64,000 nt of DNA from Phialophora verrucosa (lineage: Eukaryota; Ascomycota; Eurotiomycetes; Chaetothyriales; Herpotrichiellaceae): the NCBI GenBank assembly GCA_002099365.1, contig MSED01000014.1, positions 434,001 through 498,000 of the forward strand, given 5' to 3'. Under the pieces are notes generated by a model, which did no database searches, had not been told where the DNA came from, and saw only the letters and a list, made by a program, of their open reading frames with translations. Made by a program: the position numbers and the translations under genes. This document shows, in pieces, positions 52,097 to 63,747 of the stretch (position 1 is the first letter of the stretch; the number at the start of each line of letters is the position of its first letter).

Positions 52097-53507
52097 CTAA
52101 TTCATGCGCACATAGTTTCCTGTGATCCCATCAGCCATGTGTGCAAAGATGAAAACCCAATGGATGAGCACAGGCGCTGCGACGACTTACCAGGAAATTG
52201 CCCTTCTCGCCCGTTGACCCGCCCCGTCCACCATTCGTTCTCATTGGACGTTCTGTGTACGATCTCGATGACCTCCCCAGTGAGGAAACTGAGATCTCCC
52301 TCCGCCTGAGCTTCGTAGTCGTACAAGGCCGTACAGGTCTCGGCGGCTGGGACGCCGCTCAGACGACTGGGTTTCGGCTTCGGTGGTGGAGGCTTTCCTT
52401 TGGCTGCAATCGCCGCGCCCAAAGCAGGACTTCCGATCGCTGGGCTGTTGGGCGCACTCGCCGAGCCCGTGGGAGAGTATGGTGGAGGTGGATTGGCGAC
52501 GCCATCCTCGGCGTTGGCTGTCCTCCGACTTCCGTATGGTGATTTCAAGCTGCTATTTGCCTCTGCTTCCTTGCCCTTGGAGCCGAAGCTTGCGTATTTC
52601 GAGACGCCGCGGGGTTTCATCCCTCCTGCAGTCTTGAAGTGGACTATTGAGAGGGCCTCTGCTCGTTCCTGGACGTCGCCTCGCTTCATTTCAAAGGCCT
52701 CCTCGATGTCCAGGTTCAGGTTGAAGTAGCCGATGTTGATGGCTTGCATCTTTTCGTGGAGGGTGTAGAAGACGTTGAGTTGCATGTAGTAGAACGATTG
52801 GAAGAGGGGACGGATGAACTCGGCTTCCAAGGCGAAGAGTTTCGGTAGTTCGTCCTTCAGTAGGTTGTTGAAATATTCGTAGTCCTGCGTGGCTTGTTCG
52901 ACGTCATTTTCGGCCTTGAAAAGAGCCTTTTCGTCCTTCAGAGTCTTTTCCTTTTTATCTTGCAGCTTTTTCAAAGTGGTCCGGTGACGGTCATAATCCA
53001 GCTGTTTGTGACTTCGCTTGACGTTGACTTTGCGGATGACTTTGATGACTTCGAGTAACTGGTCGGCCGGCGCTATTACTCGCTGTTCGATCATTTCCAG
53101 CTCAGGCTGGAGTGTCGCCTGCAGCTCTCGCACGATTGCCTCGTATTCTTCGCAGGCTCGAATGCCTTCCGGGTTGCCTTCGGGAATCAGAGAGTTCGGG
53201 TCCGAGACGCGGCCAGATATGGGTTTATAGATCTCTTGGATGGCTTTGGAAAACTCGATCTGGTGGTTCAGCATGCCTATATCAGTCAGCATGACACTGT
53301 TGGTTTTGGCGCATGCTATATACCGTTAATAGCATCGAAATACTTCTTGGACTCGTCGTGCAGCTTCTTGGTTTCCTTCTCGAGCTCCTCAAACCGTCTC
53401 TCGGCATCGATATAGACAGCATCCTTGGTGTTCTCGCCAATGTTGAAGCGCTGCTTGAACGATTGCGGCGCTCGCGTAATGCTCTTGGTCACACCTTTCA
53501 AACTCAT
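52097..53507 (-). CDS. RVS167: BAR-SH3 protein Rvs167
   Basis: Amphiphysin-like protein that tubulates membrane at the neck of endocytic pits, normally as a heterodimer with Rvs161. Three exons: 53324-53507, 52191-53276 and 52097-52109 extended to 52119. They sum to 1293 nt (430 aa). The N-terminal BAR domain (about residues 1-240) begins MSLKGVTKSITRAPQSFKQR and contains KRSHKQLDYDRHR. A Gly/Pro/Ala-rich linker (about 260-360) with PPPPKPKPSR follows, then an SH3 domain at about 368-430 (ALYDYEAQAEGDLSF, NEWWTGRV, FPGNYV). The last exon has only 23 nt and completes the SH3 strand. Divergent from NFS1. Confidence 0.93.
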
Positions 53508-54192
53508 CTTGCCGGAATTCACTCTCCACTCTCGTAATACACCCGCGAATGCGCCGGAGCGTGGTGGGAAAGGCGATTACAGCGCAGAGGGGTGTAGCTG
53601 TGCAGAAGGTGGATTTCCTGGTGCCTAAGCGGGAGAGAGTGCGGCGGTGGAGGAATCGAGTAGAGGGGCCTTTGGGGCTCTCGGAGGACGCGGGACACTT
53701 TCGCTGGGCACACTCTCGGCGACAAGAAACAATGACGCAGTACAGTATCCGGGATGTGTCCGTGCCTGAGGTGGAATCAAAAGCCACTCAAGACACCTTC
53801 AGGTTTCCGTTTTGCAGAGGCTCAGTAAAGACAGAACCGAAATGTGCGCAGGAGGATGTGACCAAAAGATACCTGCAGCACTGGATCTCTAGCAGTGGCA
53901 TTGAGAGAGCGCCGTCAAGGTCTTGCGAGGGGGTTGCTGACTGGGCGCTGCTTACCTCTCCCGCACTTGACTCGTAGCTTAGCCTAGCACCTTTACCTGG
54001 AGTGGTTCGGCCCCGAAGCCGGGGAGACCGAGATCGGCTGGAAGGTCGCCCGAGCTCACTAATCTAATCAGATCGATTTAGTTACAGTCCTCGTACACCA
54101 TCCGCTCTGATTCTCACAATTTAATCATCATCCTCACCTCCCAATTCTTCCAACCACGATATTCCATCTGCTCCGAGATAATTATCTTCACC
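53508..54192. promoter_or_regulatory. Bidirectional promoter RVS167/NFS1
   Basis: 685 bp between divergent housekeeping starts. No gene or specific operator was recognised. Confidence 0.45.
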
Positions 54193-55931
54193 ATGTCCGG
54201 TCCTGCTTCGTCGATGATGAGGCAGGCGTCACGAGCCTGTACTCGAAGACTCACCTCATCCACAGCTCTGGCTTCGTCGCCTTTGAGAGCTGCATCCATT
54301 GCAACTCCGCGTCGCCACTATGTCTCCGAGTCGAAGCCATCGAGCGCCCAGGTCGCCGACATTGATGCTGCCATCAAAGCAGATCAGAAGAAGTTCATTC
54401 AACAGAGTGGCAACGTCCCTTCAGAGGTCAACGTCCCAGGAACGAATATCAGTGCCGACACAATGATGAGTCCATCTGCGGGAATTTTAAAGCAAGCTAC
54501 AATCATGGACCAGGGTACTCGTCCAATCTATCTCGATGCCCAGGCTACTACACCTGTCGACCCCAGAGTTCTCGACGCCATGCTACCCTTCCTTACTGGC
54601 CTGTATGGCAACCCTCATTCTCGGACGCACGCCTACGGGTGGGAGAGCGAGAAGGCCGCAGAACATGCAAGAGAACACGTCGCCAAGCTCATCGGCGCCG
54701 ACCCAAAAGAAATCATCTTCACCAGTGGCGCGACGGAAAGCAATAATATGAGCATCAAGGGCGTCGCCAGATTCTTTGGAAGGTCGGGCAAGAAGAGACA
54801 CATCATCACAAGCCAGACGGAGCACAAATGTGTCTTGGACAGCTGCCGCCACCTGCAGGACGAGGGCTTTGAAGTCACATATCTGCCGGTCGACTCGCAT
54901 GGCTTGATTAGCTTGCAGCAACTGGAAGAGGCCATAAGACCCGAGACCGCCCTCGTCAGTATCATGACCGTCAACAACGAAATCGGTGTCATTCAGCCAA
55001 TGAAAGAGATCGGCCAGCTTTGCCGGTCGAAGAAGGTCTACTTCCACACCGATGGCGCCCAGGCTGTCGGCAAGATCCCTATCGACGTTAATGCCTGGAA
55101 CGTTGATTTGATGTCAATCTCCAGCCATAAGATTTACGGACCCAAGGGAATCGGTGCCTGTTACGTTAGGCGACGACCTCGCGTTAGAATCGATCCTATT
55201 ATCAGTGGCGGAGGTCAGGAGAGGGGCCTCCGCAGTGGCACGCTTGCTCCCCATCTGGTCGTTGGGTTTGGTGAAGCTTGCCGCATTGCCAAAGAAGAGA
55301 TGCCGGTAAGTCCAGCCCTGCACCTTTGCAAACGCCTTCTTTTATGATTATACGCTTTATTTAACATGCATGGCTTTCTGAGCACGTGGCTTCAAGCACG
55401 ATGTCACCGCATTGATTATCATAGCAGGGGTTATGATTGAATTTCGATTGTTCTTGTTCTTCTCGAAGTCTTTTGACCCAAGAAGCTTGCTGACTTGGGA
55501 CTTTTCAGTACGACTCCAAGCGCATCAACGCGCTTTCTAAGAGACTCACCGATGGCCTGCTCTCCCTGGAGCACACCTCTTTGAACGGCGACCCTGCTCG
55601 GCGTTATCCTGGTTGCGTCAATGTCTCCTTCGCCTACGTCGAGGGCGAGTCACTCCTAATGGCGCTTAAGGACATCGCCCTGTCTTCCGGCAGTGCCTGT
55701 ACTTCTGCGTCGTTGGAGCCTAGCTATGTCCTCCGGGCTCTCGGAAACAGCGATGAAAGTGCCCACAGTAGCATTCGCTTCGGCATTGGGCGTTTCACCA
55801 CAACCAGCGAAATTGACTATGTCCTGAAAGCTGTCAAGGAGCGAGTCACTTTCTTGAGAGAGCTCAGCCCATTGTGGGAGCTTGTCCAAGAAGGGATTGA
55901 CTTGAACACCATCGAATGGAGTCAGCACTGA
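54193..55931 (+). CDS. NFS1: Mitochondrial cysteine desulfurase Nfs1
   Basis: PLP enzyme that takes sulfur from cysteine for iron-sulfur cluster assembly on Isu1 and for tRNA thiolation. Two exons, 54193-55305 and 55509-55931, total 1536 nt (511 aa). The first 50 or so residues are rich in Arg, Ser and Ala with few acids, a typical mitochondrial presequence. The PLP lysine is Lys313 in SSHKIYGPKG. The mobile active-site cysteine is Cys435 in GSACTSASLEPSYVL. HTDGAQAVGKIP and SGGGQERGLRSGT are further family blocks. The intron (203 bp) is much longer than most in this window. Identification is very secure. Confidence 0.96.
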
Positions 55932-56086
55932 AAACCGCTTTCTCTTCGTCATACAAATTGTACATCACCAGCTTTATGTCGAAACGACCATGTCTACTCA
56001 ACTTGCCCTATTATTTCGACACTCACTAGCGCAGTGATCATGCGCAATGATTTGGAGCCCGTTGAACCGAACCAAGGTTGCTGATA

Positions 56087-57289
56087 TCACAAATGGCTAA
56101 TTCTGGCAGGATCTCTATATCCATAGCCTCGAATCATATTTTTGATACCCTGTCCCTGTTTGGTTGCTTCCCACGCGTCTGTCGCTTGCTCAAATTCAAA
56201 AATGGTGGAAATCAGGCTTTTGAGGGGCAAGTTTCCAGCTTCGAGGACGTCCATGGCGACTTTAAAGTCTCCTTGGTTATACCTGAAAGCTCCATGCATG
56301 TGCAACTCTTTCTCACTCATGGTCAAAATGGGAAAGTTGATGACTGGCTTTCCAAGTCCAGTTTGCACACAGTGGCCCCCGGGTCGAAGAACGTGTACGG
56401 CGGTGACGACAGAAGATTCTGCTCCCGTGGCCTCGATCACGGCATCCGCGCCCAAGCCCAGGTCGTTTTCTCGTATCAATCGAGCAGCATTTTCTTCCGG
56501 TGAAAGAGTCAAGTCTGGCTTGAATGTCCGCGACTTGGCGAAACCCTTTGCAAATTCCAGCTTGTGATCCAGGAGATCCACCGAAACAATCTTCTTGGCT
56601 CCAAAGATCCGTGCCACTGCACCGCACACGAGACCAATTGTGCCTGCGCCAAAGATCACCAGGTTCTGGCCAGGTTTGAGTCCTATCATCCGCACCGCAT
56701 GGGCTGCCACCGCGAGGGGCTCTGCAAGGACGCCTTCCTGCAGACTCACCCCGGGTGGCAACTTGTAGCAGAAGTCGGCTGGAATTTTGAAGAATTTCGT
56801 CAGGCATCCTGGGGTGTCTGGAGGACAGGCGGCAAATTTCATGTCAGGGCAGAGATTGTATAGCCCTTCCTTGCACCGCTCGCAGGAGCGGCATGGTTGG
56901 CCAGGTTCGATGGCAACATTGTCACCGGGCTTCAGATGTTTGACGGATGAGCCGACGGCGTAGACAACCCCGGAGCATTCGTGGCCCATCACCAGTGGTT
57001 GTGATTCCGAGACAAACTTCCCATTGACGCCGCCGTGATTCCAGAAATGGACCTGTAGGGGCGTCAGTTCCACGTGCCGAAACGACCTGCTGCGGCCTGC
57101 ACACATCACTCCCGCAAACTCCCACGAACTTGACTCTGACAATTGCGTCGGACGGGTCTGTTATCTTTGGCTCCGGCGTGTCTTCTATCCGCGCCTCTCC
57201 GGGGCCATATAGGAAGATTGAGGGGTTCTGACGGGTTAGCTATCTAAGCCCTAGTCACAGCTGTAGGACTTGCATACGGATAAAGCCAT
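56087..57289 (-). CDS. Zinc-dependent polyol dehydrogenase (sorbitol/xylitol dehydrogenase type)
   Basis: Medium-chain dehydrogenase that would oxidise a sugar alcohol to a ketose. Three exons: 57278-57289 (only four codons), 57105-57227 and 56087-57052. They sum to 1101 nt (366 aa), the normal family length. The catalytic zinc site is Cys42 in GVCGSDVHFWNHGG, His69 and Glu70 in MGHECSG. Structural zinc cysteines are 99, 102, 105 and 113. The Rossmann motif is GAGTIG at 180-185, and Asp204 at the end of the second strand points to NAD rather than NADP. Xylitol, sorbitol, L-arabitol and related polyols are all possible substrates. It shares a 348-bp promoter with a Zn2Cys6 regulator transcribed the other way, suggesting local control. 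Confidence 0.88.
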
Positions 57290-57637
57290 GGCGCTATGCC
57301 GCTGCGTCCTCAATCGCTGTGTGTAACACACGCGAGATGTCATCAAGTCTTCTCACTGTACGAAGAGCCATGTCGACAGCAAGACCCCGCGTGTTATACA
57401 TGGCTCAATCATACGCGCCCACGAAGCCTCTACAGATGGGAATCGAGATGCATCGGGCCAACTTGCGCCGGTTGGATGGCGGGAACGCCCCCCAGAAAGG
57501 GTAGTCGGCCCTTCTCCCGCCGATGAGGCCCTCATTTCATCAGAGAATCTCTATTCCATCTTGAGAGAATACTCTCTCTCATACGGAATTTCAGATCCCT
57601 CTTCTATGTTTGGCATTTCGGGATCCGGTGGTACAGA
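57290..57637. promoter_or_regulatory. Bidirectional promoter: polyol dehydrogenase/Zn2Cys6 regulator
   Basis: 348 bp. A CCCCAG at about 57489 matches, on the opposite strand, the CreA/Mig1 carbon-repressor consensus SYGGRG. A single short match is weak evidence. Confidence 0.45.
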
Positions 57638-59510
57638 ATGCGCAGCGAAAGTCCAGAAAGTTCTGCTTCAGAACAGAGAAGCTCCACAGTGTGAGTGGCA
57701 CCGACCGTCGCCCTTCATTTACCTTGATTAACATACTCGTCTAGATGCTACCTGTGCCGACAGAGGAAGACAAAATGTGACCGCCAGCTGCCCGATTGTT
57801 CGTTCTGCGTCAAAGCCAAAGTGCGGTGCCAGTACGTGACCAAGACGAAGAAGCGTGGTCTTCGGGCTGGCTATGTGACTCAACTGGAAAATCGCATAGG
57901 TACCGAATAGAGGCCTCGATTTTTCCGCGCCCCTTATCTGACTGTGCAAAGAGTCCTTAGAGCGCGAAGTCGACAAGTTCAAGGATGAACGCACGACACC
58001 GTTCACGGCGGCGCCAGAGGCTATCCTCAGCCCTACACTTGCCAATTCCATCTCAGCACAGCCTATATCCATCTGCCCTTCTCCAGCTCAAGCTTCGGTC
58101 CCCCACACTCCGTCTGTGTCCAGCAGCCAGCGTGCCCATCAGAGCCACAGCCACGCCCAGTCGGATGCGGCGGTTGCAGACTTGATGACGTTGCCACATG
58201 CGTACCTGCATACCTTGGTAGACCTTTGGTTCAAGGAGACCCAGCCATGGCTACCCATCATGAGCCGACAACATCTGCAGAGTGCGCTGGAGGCGCTTCC
58301 GGTGCCTCTGACCCATATCGATGATTTCGTTCTCAAGGCTGTCATCTCACTTCAAATGGCATATTCAAGCCAGGCTATCTGCTTGGGATACCATGGTCGG
58401 CATCGTCTCTCGCGATATCTCAGATCACAAGTTGTAGACGAAGCCTTTTCGCAGGCGTCGGTGAAATCTCTCCAAGCCATCTTGGTGGTGGCCATCCTCG
58501 ACTACGGGTCGGATAATGTGCCCAGCACATTTAGTCTGATGTCAGTATGTCGACGGATCTGCGAAAACATTGGGTTATTCCGCAAACTGCTGAACCAGAT
58601 GCAGACACAAAGTCCTGCCCAAGTTGGTCCGCCTGCGATCGGGACAAACACTGGAGAAGAACTCGCCGTCCCGCTGACTTGGGCGTCGCTTGCCGTCGAT
58701 GCGGTTTCGACATTGGGCATTTCATGGCGGGATGTGTCCGCGGCAGTCATGGACCACTTGTCTAGCGTGGCATATGTCTCGACGCCAGATCTCCGCGACT
58801 CATTCCGGAGTCATATCCATCTGTCGGCAATAGGACTGCAACCCGTCCACAACTTCCTGTACGAGCATGAGCAGGGGAGATACGAGCAAGGCCACGCACG
58901 CGCCTTGGCTACGTGTGATGAGATCTACCACAACCTGATGAACTACGTTCGGGCTCAGCCGCCTAGTAGCTACACGTTGCTGGCAGATGGCCTCATCGAT
59001 TTCGATCCCAACCTTGTCCTTACCAGCATACTCTCACATGCGAGTGTTATAATACTGTACGCGCGATTGCTTGAGGGTGAAGGAACGAGCAGCAACGAGA
59101 TCCCAGTGCAGCGGTCACTCCAGGCGTGCGAAGACATCGCGATGGCACTCCGCAGCATCAGCGACGCAGACCTAGAACTGAACACGCCCTTGCTGAGCAC
59201 GATGCTCTTCGTCGCTGCACGGTTCAAACTCATCATGTACCGCAAGATGAGTCAGCAAAGAGAGCCGATCTTCGACACGCTGATGCATGGAATCAGCATG
59301 AGCGGGCGGCGGTGGGCGTTGGCTCGACGACAGGATATTGTTCTACGGGCGGCGATTGTGGAGGTGGACACAGGGGATGATTCGTCCTTGCCGGCCGAGT
59401 TCTGGCAGATGAAGAAGAGTCACATCGATATTTCCGAGGTGTTGAAGGAGTGGGTGGACGAGAGGAAGCAGTCGTTGTATGTCGGGGCGTTGAATGGGCC
59501 TTACATCTAG
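57638..59510 (+). CDS. Zn2Cys6 transcription factor
   Basis: Fungal binuclear zinc-cluster regulator, nuclear. Three exons: 57638-57690, 57745-57899 and 57952-59510, total 1767 nt (588 aa). The complete cluster is at residues 19-46: Cys19, 22, 29, 36, 39 and 46 (CYLCRQRKTKC then CSFCVKAKVRC). The linker contains GYVTQLENRIESLEREVDKF, a coiled-coil dimerisation helix. A fungal-specific factor domain occupies about 155-480, including YLHTLVDLWFKETQPWLPIM. The exon-1 start was chosen because it is the Met that reads straight into the cluster. It is divergent from the polyol dehydrogenase, the classical arrangement of a pathway regulator and its target. Effector unknown. Confidence 0.88.
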
Positions 59511-59942
59511 GAGCAGAGCCGTACTGTGTGCGCGCTGCAGCGGTTCTGTTCGACTCGACTCGAGGACACGATGGATCCTGAATAGCTCAAAAGGCCTCCT
59601 ACAGACTTGTTTCACGAGGCGGTACTGCACTGTGGTAACCGTGACACCGTCGTGACCGTACACAGTTACACGCTTATTGCTTAGTCAGATGTTCCTTGGC
59701 GCCTCTCGGATAACCTTCCCAGTACATCTGAACCGTGTGGCCATCACGTGGACTTTTTGTCTCGGATTGGTCGCCGGGATCGGAGCCGGCAGAAACTCGC
59801 ATAAACTTTGGAAGCCCGAGGCTCAAGCTACGGGCGACGTCAAGGCCGAATTAATGACGGTGCGACTCAATTGCTGTCCTTTGAACTTGTGAGCTGCACT
59901 GTTCCCTCCTCTCCTTCCTGTGGAGAGCATCCAGCAGACACG
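59511..59942. other. Intergenic, ETF-alpha promoter
   Basis: 432 bp with no supported gene between the regulator stop and the ETF-alpha start. Confidence 0.5.
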
Positions 59943-61048
59943 ATGCTCCCAATAGCTCGACAATCAGCCTTGCGGGCAATCCGTGCGCAGTCAAGCCCCA
60001 GACCCCTCCTCACGCCCTCACAATCGTCATTTCTCGCCCGATTGCTGTCGACGCTCGCGATCCTCGAACAGAGAGATGGGAAACTCAACACCGGCTCCCT
60101 GGGTGCAGTCACGGCGGGAGGCAAAGTTGGAGGCCCCGTGCACGGATTCGTGGCCGGTAAAGCTGCAAAGACCATCGCCCAGGAAGCAGCGAAAATCCAA
60201 GGACTCGAGAAAGTCATCGCCGTGGAGAATGAAGCATACGAGAGAGGTCTACCGGAGAACTGGGCACCGCTGCTGGCGGAAAATATAAAGAAAGGCGGAT
60301 ATACACACGTCATTGCAGCCCATTCGGCGTTTGGGAAGAGTCTATTACCGCGAGTTGCGGCCTTGTTGGACGTCCAGCAGATCTCGGACGTAATGAAGAT
60401 CGAGAGCGAGGACAGTGAGTCAAATCCTCGCCCGACCTCAAGCTTCATGCTAACTTTTGGTACACAGCATTCGTCCGCCCCATCTACGCCGGGAACGCCA
60501 TCCTCACCGTGCAATCGACCGACCCGACGAAACTGCTCACTGTGCGCCAGACGTCCTTCGCCCCCGCCGAGACGGATGGCGGGTCCGCGTCCGTCGAAGA
60601 CGGCGTCGACCCCAACGTCGCGTCCCCCACGGAATGGGTGTCGGAGAACCTGGCCAAGTCAGACAGACCGGAACTGGCGTCGGCCGAGAAGGTCGTCTCG
60701 GGCGGACGCGGCCTGAAGTCGAAAGAGGAATTCGAACGGCTCATCCCTCCGTTGGCGGATGCGTTGGGCGCTGCCATCGGAGCCTCCCGCGCAGCAGTGG
60801 ACAGCGGGTTCGCCGACAACAGTCTCCAAGTCGGGCAGACGGGCAAGAACGTCGCGCCCCAGTTATACCTCGCGGCGGGCATTTCGGGGGCGATCCAGCA
60901 TCTGGCGGGCATGAAGGATAGCAAGGTCATTGCGTGCATCAACAAGGATCCTGATGCGCCGATTTTTCAGGTCGCCGATGTGGGGCTCGTGGGCGATTTG
61001 TTCGAGAAGGTGCCTGAGTTGACGGACAAGCTGAAGGCGCAGTCATAG
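59943..61048 (+). CDS. ETFA: Electron transfer flavoprotein alpha subunit, mitochondrial
   Basis: Carries electrons from acyl-CoA and other dehydrogenases to ETF-ubiquinone oxidoreductase in the mitochondrial matrix; the yeast member is Aim45. Two exons, 59943-60414 and 60468-61048, total 1053 nt (350 aa). An Arg/Ser-rich presequence (about residues 1-35) precedes the N-terminal Rossmann-like domain, which contains HVIAAHSAFGKSLLPRVAAL. The FAD-binding domain holds the family blocks VVSGGRGLKS, GASRAAVDSGF, QVGQTGKNVAPQLYLAAGIS and GAIQHLAGMKDSK. The intron (53 bp) splits the Thr codon of ETFVRPIYAGN-type text. Identification is very secure. Confidence 0.95.
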
Positions 61049-62650
61049 GTGTGTAGAATAGGGTGGTGTGGGCGGGTTAGAACATCCTGGCATGGGCATG
61101 GTGATGCTCTGCATTGGGCCTCTGGTAGGGACGATTCTGGATCAAATGCGCATGAATACTACCTCCCCTGTTTATTGATTGAGCCATCCCTTTCCTGGAT
61201 GATAAGGCAAAATCATCTCGGTAGCATGGACGGAGTCGGTCAAGACGAAGGAGGGTGGAAAAAGGGCGTTGCGTTGCACGTATCACATCGATGGCCTCGA
61301 TCCCTTGACCACATGCAGTACATTGGAAAATGGAACCGTCATTCTCCCGCGAATCCAAGTCGTAGTACGAGTACTGTCCATGCGGAGCAGTTCAAGTCAA
61401 TGACCGCCCCATGAGGCTCCCGGCCCCTTTACCGCGAGGACGGGTACGCCACGAGGGATGGGTATGGTATTATCTACTGTATTTACTAGTGTCGCCATCT
61501 GCTAGAGTATGAGTAATCTACGATGAGTGCGCTTCGTTAGGATAGTTCCTAGAATATGGATTGTCGACAGAGTATTGTGCTCTGGATCCTGGATCCTTGA
61601 TTGTCGATGGAGTCTTACTGTGTACATACGTAGGTAGCATTGCTGTTCAATCAGAAGACCGATCTCCAGAATGTAGTGCCGGACACGTTGGGCGTTGTAC
61701 TAGACATGTAAACATAGTATACATAACACATTAGACGCACGGTACCCGACCTCCAAAAGAGGGTACTCATGTGAGAGACGCCAAAGATATGTAGACGAGA
61801 GGGCGCCAAGTGTATCGCGTCCATCTAGATGAGAGAGAGCCACTTTCAGTGTGGTGTACTGAGTACGAGTACTCCGTATTCAGATCGGCTGATTCCCCTG
61901 ACTCTTACGTGCCACAGAAAGTAACATGAAAGCTCATCCTCACCCTCGTCGTGCAGGGAGTGAGTGACCAGAGAGGTTCGCCAAAGCGAATACGAGGGTC
62001 ATCTTGGCGACGCCCGAGCCGCACAAAATAACTACTCGTCGTAACGAATCACGCAGCCAGAGACGACTCCCCTTGCATCTCGCGTACGCTGGCATTGTCC
62101 CATTCCTTGCCCATGTAGCCGGTACTTGTTACAGAAAGAGTGCGTGACTACGGAGTAATTGTGGACTACAGTACGAGATACGCCCTGCTGCTCCAAACGC
62201 TGGAACCAATCATCGCGAGGCACGGGGACGCGGGACAGATGTGCCTCGAGGCGAACTACTGTATGTACACGCCCTTACTATCTACAAGTATTACTCTATT
62301 TCACTTGTTCCTCCGCCTTGTGACGTCGAGTCGGCGTCTCTCTCGCGTTTGCTAGCCTCAGTCGTGTGTCCTACGTGCCCCGGGATGATTTCCCTGTCCT
62401 CGTCCTCGTACTCGTAAACTCCGACACTCCACTCCCCTCAGCGCCTCTCCACTCCACTCCACCCCGATCGCGCGAATGAGTCAGAAGGTACGCACCAGGA
62501 CGCAAGAGTCGGTACACACTACGCTGTACGCAGTAAGCTACATGGCTGGCTAGCCAGAGTACTTGCCTTGCCGTGGAGAGCATGTCCGTGCGAGCACAAG
62601 CGCACTTGCACACAAGCATAACGACATACTGTACAGACGGAGACGCAGAT

Positions 62651-62680
62651 CGAGAGCGAGAGCGAGAGCGAGAGCAGAGC
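62651..62680. repeat. GAGAGC hexanucleotide repeat
   Basis: About four to five tandem copies of GAGAGC in an intergenic region. Confidence 0.85.
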
Positions 62681-62954
62681 CTTGTTGCAACCCTTCTTCA
62701 TCCGCAGACTTCGTCCCGTCCTGGGCACCTCGAAGTATATTGTACGCTGCTTGCCGTCTCATTGGTCACGGATATGTGCGCCTAGAAGGGGATGTTCCCG
62801 CGCTGGGATCGAGCAAGCATTTTGCCTCTGGGATACTATGTATGATTGTCGAAGTTCCCGGCCCGCAGACATACAGTCAGCCAAGAGGGGCTAGACTTGC
62901 CGTACGCCAGGCACCAGCCGCTAACCAGGTAGGTTCGCAGGCAGAGATTGTATA

Positions 62955-63009
62955 AGCAAACGCAAGCCAAGGCAAGCCACCGACAAGCAAAGCAAGCAAA
63001 GCAAAGCAA
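62955..63009. repeat. GCAAA/GCAAGC imperfect simple repeat
   Basis: An array of 5-6 bp units (GCAAG, GCAAA, AGCAA) with several interruptions. Confidence 0.75.
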
Positions 63010-63546
63010 TGGAGTGAGCAAATTAAGCTACACACGCTACGCTTTCGAGATGTGTGGGGAGGCCAAGACCCAGGACCAAGGGGGGTCCCTGTCGGTAAGT
63101 CGTTAGTCTCTATCATCTTGCTACGGGAGTGGCTTGCTCGGGTCGGGCGAGCTTAAGTCGAGGGAGTAAGAGTCAGAGGCCAGAGGCTATGGACGGTAAG
63201 GGAAGGTAGGTAAGGGGAGGGTGAGGCATATAAGGAGCCGTGGAGGGCCTGGATTTGGAGGCTCATTTTCAGGCTCAAACTCAGACTCATCATCAGGCTC
63301 GTTGCATTCTCTTTTCGTTGAGATCCGGATACGGAATCATACCAGGGCTAGAACCGAACCAGACATTGCGTCGATTTGAACTCGCTCGACAGAAGCATAC
63401 TATACAGGACACACAACACGGCATCTTACCCGCCAGCCAGACTGACATCCCCATACCTAATAGCACTCCAACAAGATCAATCGGAACCTCAACACCCATA
63501 CACCCACCTTAGCCCTTGACATCTCACACATCTCACATTCAACACC

Positions 63547-63747
63547 ATGCCGTCGAACGAGAAATCAACCATGCCCGAGACGGCCTCGATCCGCAGCACC
63601 TCGACAGCTTCGAGCTTGAAGGCCCTCCTGCCGCGCAAGACCGGCAAGGACCTCAGCAACAAGGAGAAGAAGCCCCTGACCGAGACACCCGAGCAGAAAG
63701 CAACTCGAAGGGAGGCTGTGGCCGGGTATATGAGTATGATGCGATAG
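63547..63747 (+). CDS. Small basic protein of unknown function
   Basis: Single exon, 66 aa, from ATG 63547 with an upstream CACC context. Ser/Thr-rich first half with SIRSTSTASSLKALLP, then a Lys-rich stretch and a helical end with ATRREAVAGYMSMMR. Small fungal proteins with a basic Leu-Leu-Pro-Arg/Lys core and a terminal REA..YMSMR-like helix seem familiar, but I cannot name the family. No signal peptide or membrane segment. Confidence 0.6.
   Translation: MPSNEKSTMPETASIRSTSTASSLKALLPRKTGKDLSNKEKKPLTETPEQKATRREAVAGYMSMMR

Larger units (their letters stand above)
61049..63546. other. Intergenic, microsatellite-rich, no gene seen
   Basis: 2.5 kb with only short frames on either strand. TACTCCGTA motifs are at 61870-61878 and 62149-62157 (as TACGGAGTA). 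Simple repeats lie at 62435-62465, 62651-62680 and 62955-63009. It should include the ETF-alpha 3' UTR and the promoter of the small protein at 63547. Confidence 0.5.
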
